This document shows positions 62,187 through 64,000 of a stretch of DNA of 64,000 bases, one piece after another. The stretch's first letter is position 1. Every line of letters starts with the position of its first letter. The notes beneath the pieces are model-generated. The model had not been told where the DNA came from and did not search any database. It saw only the letters and a list, made by a program, of their open reading frames with translations. The DNA comes from Tipula vernalis. Taxonomy: Eukaryota; Arthropoda; Insecta; Diptera; Tipulidae. The stretch lies in NCBI GenBank assembly GCA_958295665.1, contig OY282558.1, positions 31,641,045 through 31,705,044 of the forward strand. Reading direction: 5' to 3'. The translations under genes were made by a program, and so were the position numbers.

Positions 62187-62363
62187 GCACCACGAAGTTA
62201 GCTATATGAGTTAAGTTATTTCCAACTAGAACAAAAACATTGACAATGGGTTACCAACCTAACGTAAAAAAACGGTTCGTAGGGCACAAATTTAACCCCC
62301 AGGGTTACAAAACTATGAACCATTTGGTTACGTATTCAACTCATGTAGCTAACTTCGTTGTGT
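62187..62363. mobile_element. Fold-back (MITE-like) element with 27-bp terminal inverted repeats
   Basis: The ends form an inverted repeat. The left arm contains CACGAAGTTAGCTATATGAG (62,191-62,210) and the right arm contains CTCATGTAGCTAACTTCG (62,340-62,357), about 23 of 27 positions paired. A second inner inverted pair, ACGTAAAAAAACGGTTCGTAG (about 62,263-62,282) against CTATGAACCATTTGGTTACGT (62,313-62,333), extends the hairpin. About 45 extra bases sit between the two pairs on the left arm only. No coding capacity. No clear target-site duplication is visible. A third partial copy of the motif, GAAGTTAGCTAC, lies at about 62,421-62,432. It could be a MITE, a fold-back element, or a hairpin RNA locus. 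Confidence 0.55.
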
Positions 62364-62564
62364 AAATTTTGTCACCAGAAATGTACCATGTACACGCCTT
62401 GCATGTCTGACTGTAACGTATGAAGTTAGCTACAAAATGTAGTGGTTTTAGGTTGTAATTTGAATCAGAATATGCGACATTCAGAATTGAAAGTTGTCGT
62501 GGCAACGACGAAAATTCAAACACCAAAAATTTAAATTATTTGACGTTTGCCCAAATACATAGAT
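62364..62564. other. Non-coding flank with a third GAAGTTAGCTA copy
   Basis: Nothing gene-like is present apart from a featureless 61-codon minus-strand frame (62,341-62,526), which overlaps the fold-back arm. The GAAGTTAGCTA motif at about 62,421 suggests that the repeat family extends beyond the 177-bp element. Confidence 0.5.
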
Positions 62565-62722
62565 TGGTGGTGATAGTGATGGTGATGGCATAATGGTATT
62601 ATGTTGGAATGCTACGATAGTGTGATGATGCTTTTGTTTGATGATATGACTGTATGGCGGTATGAGGATAAGTTGGTAAGATGCTATGATGGCATGATGG
62701 AAAGATGGTATGATGGCATGAC
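62565..62722 (+). repeat. Degenerate GATGRT / TATGATGGC simple-repeat tract
   Basis: Strongly biased sequence made of imperfect TGATGG, TATGATGGCATGA and related words (GTGGTGATAGTGATGGTGAT at the start, ATGGTATGATGGCATGACG at the end). It looks like an old, mutated microsatellite expansion. No open frame of interest runs through it. Confidence 0.8.
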
Positions 62723-64000
62723 GAAAAATTAATATTTCTGGAATAAAGAGAGTGAAAATGAATCAAGTTGCGCAAATATAGCTCAGTTTACTTCATCCAA
62801 AAATCATTTTGGTGTACAGTAAATAGCGGCAGGAGAGATACGCCCCATTCCATCGTATATGCTGAATTTCATTGTATCGGTTAAGATTATAGCCAAATTC
62901 CTTCCTAATTGACCACATTCCAGAACTTCATTTAAAAATCATTTTAGAATTCCATTTCCATCGAAATGTCTAATTTCATCAGAATGTGTTTAAAAATAGC
63001 TAAGTTTTTTCTGTATGATATATTCAAATTTTCTACGTTCGGATTTAAGGAATAATCGGAAATAAGAGACAGCTCAATCCCCAATTAGTTCCAAAAATTG
63101 AGATTTAACTGAATAAAATTAAGTTTTTATATTTGTCCAAATCCTGGGATACCGGTATAGCAATCAATAATGGGTACATCAATCAAACAAGCAATAACAA
63201 CACATCAATCTCTCCTGCTGTCATTTCAGATACAAACATTCTATCAGCTTTGAAGGGGATGGAGATGGATGTGGCAATCGTTCTGTGTTTCTCGAAACAT
63301 GAAAAATTTCTCAGATAACACCAACCTTTGAGGAATGTAAACTTCGTTATTAATCCCGAAATTACTTGAACTACTCAAATGCAATATTTTTAAATCAACA
63401 CTAATACGTCATATCTATCCATCAGCATTGATTTATGCCTGACGGGTCTACATTTACTATACTTGGGGGCAAATTTCGGTTTTTTGACTAATGAGAATGA
63501 GAAATGACTTAATATTTTTTTTCTACTCGTCAGTCTGACATCATCAAAATTCCAATTCCTGTATTACAAATTAGTTTCAATTATAGTAATTGAAACATAA
63601 GTTTTTTGGTTTTCTGGGTTATCTTTTGTTGTAAAAGCCAAATTCATCTATCAAAATGTATTTCTTTTATTTTCCAAATTTCATGCCACTGCCTTCGGTA
63701 TACATGATTGATATTTGTGTGCTGTGCTTAGTCTATCAACAGTTGAGAGTTTATTAAGAAACTGAGATTTTGTCCATTTTTACCAATAAATGCAAGTTGG
63801 ATCTATTGTAAGTCTTGGAACAACATAAAAAACTGTTCTGTCGTAATTCCCTTCCTGGTCTATAAAAAAAAATATTTCATTGTTTTTTGACATGTTTTAT
63901 GAGATTTATTTTCTCAGTCATCTAACCGGAATCATATGTTTTGGCAATAAGAAATCCAACGTTATCAAAGTGACATCTTATGCTCCTCAAGGGTAATATA
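62723..64000. other. AT-rich flank to window end, no gene recognised
   Basis: AT-rich DNA with no recognisable domain. A 61-codon plus-strand frame at 63,133-63,318 has no ATG at its nominal start, no similarity I recognise and no Kozak or splice support. Poly(T) runs occur near 63,518 and 63,866. Nothing else is called. Confidence 0.6.

Noticed and set aside
63133..63318. A 61-codon plus-strand frame, and similar ones at 61,102-61,302 and 62,341-62,526
   Set aside because: Length is as expected by chance in this flank; no domain, signal or splice support was seen.

Overview
This window looks like a chromosomal segment of a eukaryote, most likely a dipteran insect. It has a very large tandem satellite, a decayed LOA/Jockey-like LINE tail, AT-rich flanking DNA with ATG/TACATA-type microsatellites, and no bacterial gene organisation. 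The species cannot be fixed from the sequence.

Positions 1-56,659 (and beyond the left edge) are one uninterrupted head-to-tail satellite array, all in one orientation, roughly 340 monomers by length. There are two interleaved monomer classes. The short class (S) is 151 bp. The long class (L) is 181 bp and differs by an exact 30-bp module bounded by CCA, plus linked base changes. S and L alternate as SL (332 bp), SLL (513 bp), SSL (483 bp) and longer higher-order units. Every duplication length I measured (694, 845, 996, 1298, 1539 bp and others) is a sum of 151s and 181s, give or take a few bases at one hot spot. Domains carrying private variants succeed each other along the array. There are several kilobase-scale internal duplications and one block of foreign-lineage monomers at 51.4-52.4 kb. 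I see no genuine protein gene in the array.

Positions 56,660-about 57,930 hold the 5'-truncated 3' end of a non-LTR retrotransposon: an RNase H domain, a CCHC motif and a 3' UTR. It carries in-frame stops and frameshifts and sits exactly at the edge of the satellite. Satellite does not resume beyond it.

Positions 57,931-64,000 are AT-rich, mostly non-coding DNA. Supported items are a highly diverged, inverted relic of one satellite monomer (about 60,745-60,860), a 177-bp fold-back element (62,187-62,363) and a degenerate GATGRT tract (62,565-62,722). Two possible exons rest on splice-donor matches only.

The most interesting signals are: a tRNA D-arm/A-box-like and degenerate B-box-like arrangement in each monomer, suggesting descent from a tRNA-derived (SINE-like) unit; a CENP-B-box-like half site confined to S monomers; the two-class higher-order architecture; a stepwise gradient of variants across the array; and the solitary diverged monomer outside it.
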